Positions 7,340 to 7,967 of a stretch of 7,967 nt of DNA are shown here, piece after piece (positions within the stretch are counted from its first letter, which is position 1; each line of letters begins with the position of its first letter). The translations under genes and the position numbers were made by a program. The stretch is from NCBI GenBank assembly GCA_041639705.1, contig JBEQBT010000158.1, positions 1-7,967 on the forward strand. Direction: 5' to 3'. A model generated the notes under the pieces. That model saw only the letters and a program-made list of their open reading frames with translations. It had not been told where the DNA came from and did not search any database. This stretch comes from JARDZI01 sp041639705. Its GTDB lineage: Bacteria; Bacillota; Clostridia; Clostridiales; Caloramatoraceae.

Positions 7340-7368
7340 TTGACTATAATTTTTACTAGTAGTATATT
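7340..7368 (+). promoter_or_regulatory. Sigma-A promoter of the T-box/metG transcript
   Basis: TTGACT (7340-7345, five of six to the -35 consensus) and TATATT (7363-7368, a good -10) are exactly 17 bases apart. Transcription would start about 7375, just before the first bases of the T-box stem I. Promoter position and T-box position support each other. Control of this transcript is then by attenuation in the leader, not visibly by an operator. Confidence 0.7.
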
Positions 7369-7389
7369 AAATTTAACAATTTTCAAAAG

Positions 7390-7672
7390 GCTATGAAGAG
7401 AAAGAGTAAATGGATAACTTTTCTTACAGAGAGCTCTGGAAGCTGAAAAGGAGCAGAGAATAATCCTTTGAACATGGACTCTAAGCTGCAAGCTGAACTT
7501 AAATGATAGTAGGCTTTGCCGGGATTATTGCACCCGTTATAGTGCTAGGGTATAAACACTTTTGTGTCGTACCCGAAAAGTTTAATGCCGTGAGGCATTG
7601 ATAAATTGGGGTGGTACCACGGGAATATGCTCTCGTCCCCTAGACAAAAGTCTAGGGGGTGGGAGTTTTTTT
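7390..7672 (+). promoter_or_regulatory. T-box riboswitch, methionine-specific (tRNA-Met sensing)
   Basis: This leader RNA binds tRNA-Met and reads its charging state. Stem I closes by AGAGT (7403-7407) with ACTCT (7478-7482). The specifier loop has AGTA on its 5' side and GAAC-ATG-G on its 3' side, so the specifier codon is ATG (7474-7476). Further on, GCAC/GTGC (7530-7533/7542-7545), a hairpin closed by GGGTA/TACCC (7548-7552/7570-7574) and AATGCC/GGCATT (7584-7589/7594-7599) are consistent with the stem II/IIA-B and stem III region. The T-box core GGGGTGGTACCACG (7608-7621) is near consensus. Its bulge TGGT (7612-7615) pairs with the ACCA end of uncharged tRNA-Met. The antiterminator pairs GGGG (7608-7611) with CCCC (7637-7640) and ACG (7619-7621) with CGT (7634-7636). 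This excludes the terminator stem. Uncharged tRNA thus turns transcription of metG on. Confidence 0.95.
7630..7672 (+). terminator. T-box attenuator (intrinsic terminator)
   Basis: The left arm 7630-7645 pairs with 7650-7665 around the loop AAAA (7646-7649). The nine inner pairs (CCCCTAGAC/GTCTAGGGG) are perfect and the outer seven include G-U pairs. Seven T (7666-7672) follow. The left arm includes the CGTCCCC bases used by the antiterminator, so the two folds are mutually exclusive. Charged tRNA-Met leaves this terminator formed and stops transcription before metG. Confidence 0.93.
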
Positions 7673-7809
7673 ATTTGTAAAATTTAGATGCACATACACA
7701 ATTACAAGACAAGGTGAGAGCAGTGTTCACCCTTACGGTTTGATTTGATCGGTGTGGTGAGTGGGGTGGATAAAAACAAAATCGATAATAAATTATGGAA
7801 GGTGATTGT
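7673..7809 (+). other. Leader between the attenuator and metG, with a G-rich block
   Basis: These 137 bases lie between the attenuator and the start codon. GGTGA (7713-7717) can pair with TCACC (7727-7731). The same TCACC could instead pair with GGTGA at 7756-7760. A G-rich block GGTGTGGTGAGTGGGGTGG (7751-7769) stands out from the AT-rich surroundings and has four or more GG runs. GGAAGGTGAT (7797-7806) is the metG ribosome binding site. No small ORF is supported. Whether the G-rich block affects translation is unknown. Confidence 0.4.
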
Positions 7810-7967
7810 ATGAGTATATTTATTGGAGGAGCATGGCCATATGCAAATGGGTCACTGCATTTAGGGCATATTGCTGCATTGTTGCCGGGAGATATATTGG
7901 CAAGATATTTTAGGTTAATTGGAGAAGAAGTACTTTATGTTTCAGGAAGTGACTGTCACGGAACACC
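7810..7967 (+). CDS. metG: Methionyl-tRNA synthetase, 5' portion (runs off the window); MetRS2-like N-terminus
   Basis: Only the first 52 codons are present; the gene continues past the right edge. The enzyme attaches methionine to tRNA-Met in the cytosol. The start MSIFIGGAWPYANGS, the class I HIGH signature as HLGH (residues 17-20), and VSGSDCHGTP near the edge are specific to MetRS and mark the Rossmann active site. The Met T-box upstream independently confirms the specificity. The PYANGSLHLGH form is unlike the PIYYPS...LHIGH form of the usual Gram-positive MetRS1. From memory it resembles the second MetRS of Bacillus anthracis/cereus and Streptococcus pneumoniae, known for insensitivity to diaryldiamine MetRS1 inhibitors. 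That subtype call is provisional on 52 residues. AAGGTGA (7799-7805) supports the ATG at 7810. KMSKS, the zinc knuckle and any C-terminal tRNA-binding domain are outside the window. Confidence 0.93.
   Translation, partial: MSIFIGGAWPYANGSLHLGHIAALLPGDILARYFRLIGEEVLYVSGSDCHGT

Noticed and set aside
7297..7491. Minus-strand open frame of 64 codons overlapping the T-box stem I and its promoter
   Set aside because: It lies antisense to a well-supported riboswitch and promoter, and its product resembles nothing I know.
1..7967. CRISPR array, tRNA or rRNA genes
   Set aside because: I saw no regularly spaced repeats, no tRNA cloverleaf with a GTTCAAATC-like arm, and no rRNA-like sequence.

Overview
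The window looks like chromosome of a low-GC, anaerobic Firmicute of the Clostridium type. The evidence is the AT-rich composition, strong AGGAGG-type ribosome binding sites, a single-chain pyruvate:ferredoxin oxidoreductase, and a T-box riboswitch in front of an aminoacyl-tRNA synthetase gene. I cannot name the species from the sequence alone.

Layout. (1) Bases 1-1122 are a decayed accessory zone. A tyrosine recombinase gene (91-690) keeps its DNA-binding half and its first catalytic motifs but breaks off sharply near base 634. It is followed by about 430 bases with no intact gene. One reading frame there (about 837-1122), interrupted by stops, resembles fragments of an RHS/YD-repeat protein. 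(2) Bases 1060-3363 hold two plus-strand genes that could be accessory resistance or detoxification functions: a 12-segment MFS exporter behind a good sigma-A promoter, then a tandem-GNAT acetyltransferase behind a canonical Shine-Dalgarno. A doubtful 37-codon ORF lies between them. (3) A near-perfect hairpin (3467-3496) separates these from the convergent minus-strand gene for pyruvate:ferredoxin oxidoreductase (7031 down to 3504), an intact 1175-residue central-metabolism enzyme. All the TPP, pyruvate/CoA and Fe-S residues I could check are present. (4) Bases 7032-7809 are a divergent control region. It carries the PFOR leader on the minus strand and, on the plus strand, a sigma-A promoter (7340-7368) and a complete methionine-specific T-box leader with its terminator (about 7390-7672). 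(5) The 5' end of a methionyl-tRNA synthetase gene starts at 7810 and runs off the window.

How the parts work together. PFOR makes acetyl-CoA and reduced ferredoxin from pyruvate. The T-box senses uncharged tRNA-Met (specifier ATG at 7474-7476, acceptor-pairing TGGT at 7612-7615) and lets transcription reach the synthetase gene when methionine charging fails. The synthetase N-terminus (GGAWPYANGS, HLGH, GSDCHGTP) looks like the second MetRS type seen in some Bacillus and Streptococcus, not the usual Gram-positive MetRS1. If so, an inducible back-up MetRS, possibly insensitive to MetRS1 inhibitors, is the most interesting possibility here. I found no clear novel multi-gene system. The other points of note are the gene remnants at the left end and several weak candidate regulatory motifs in the 7032-7809 region.
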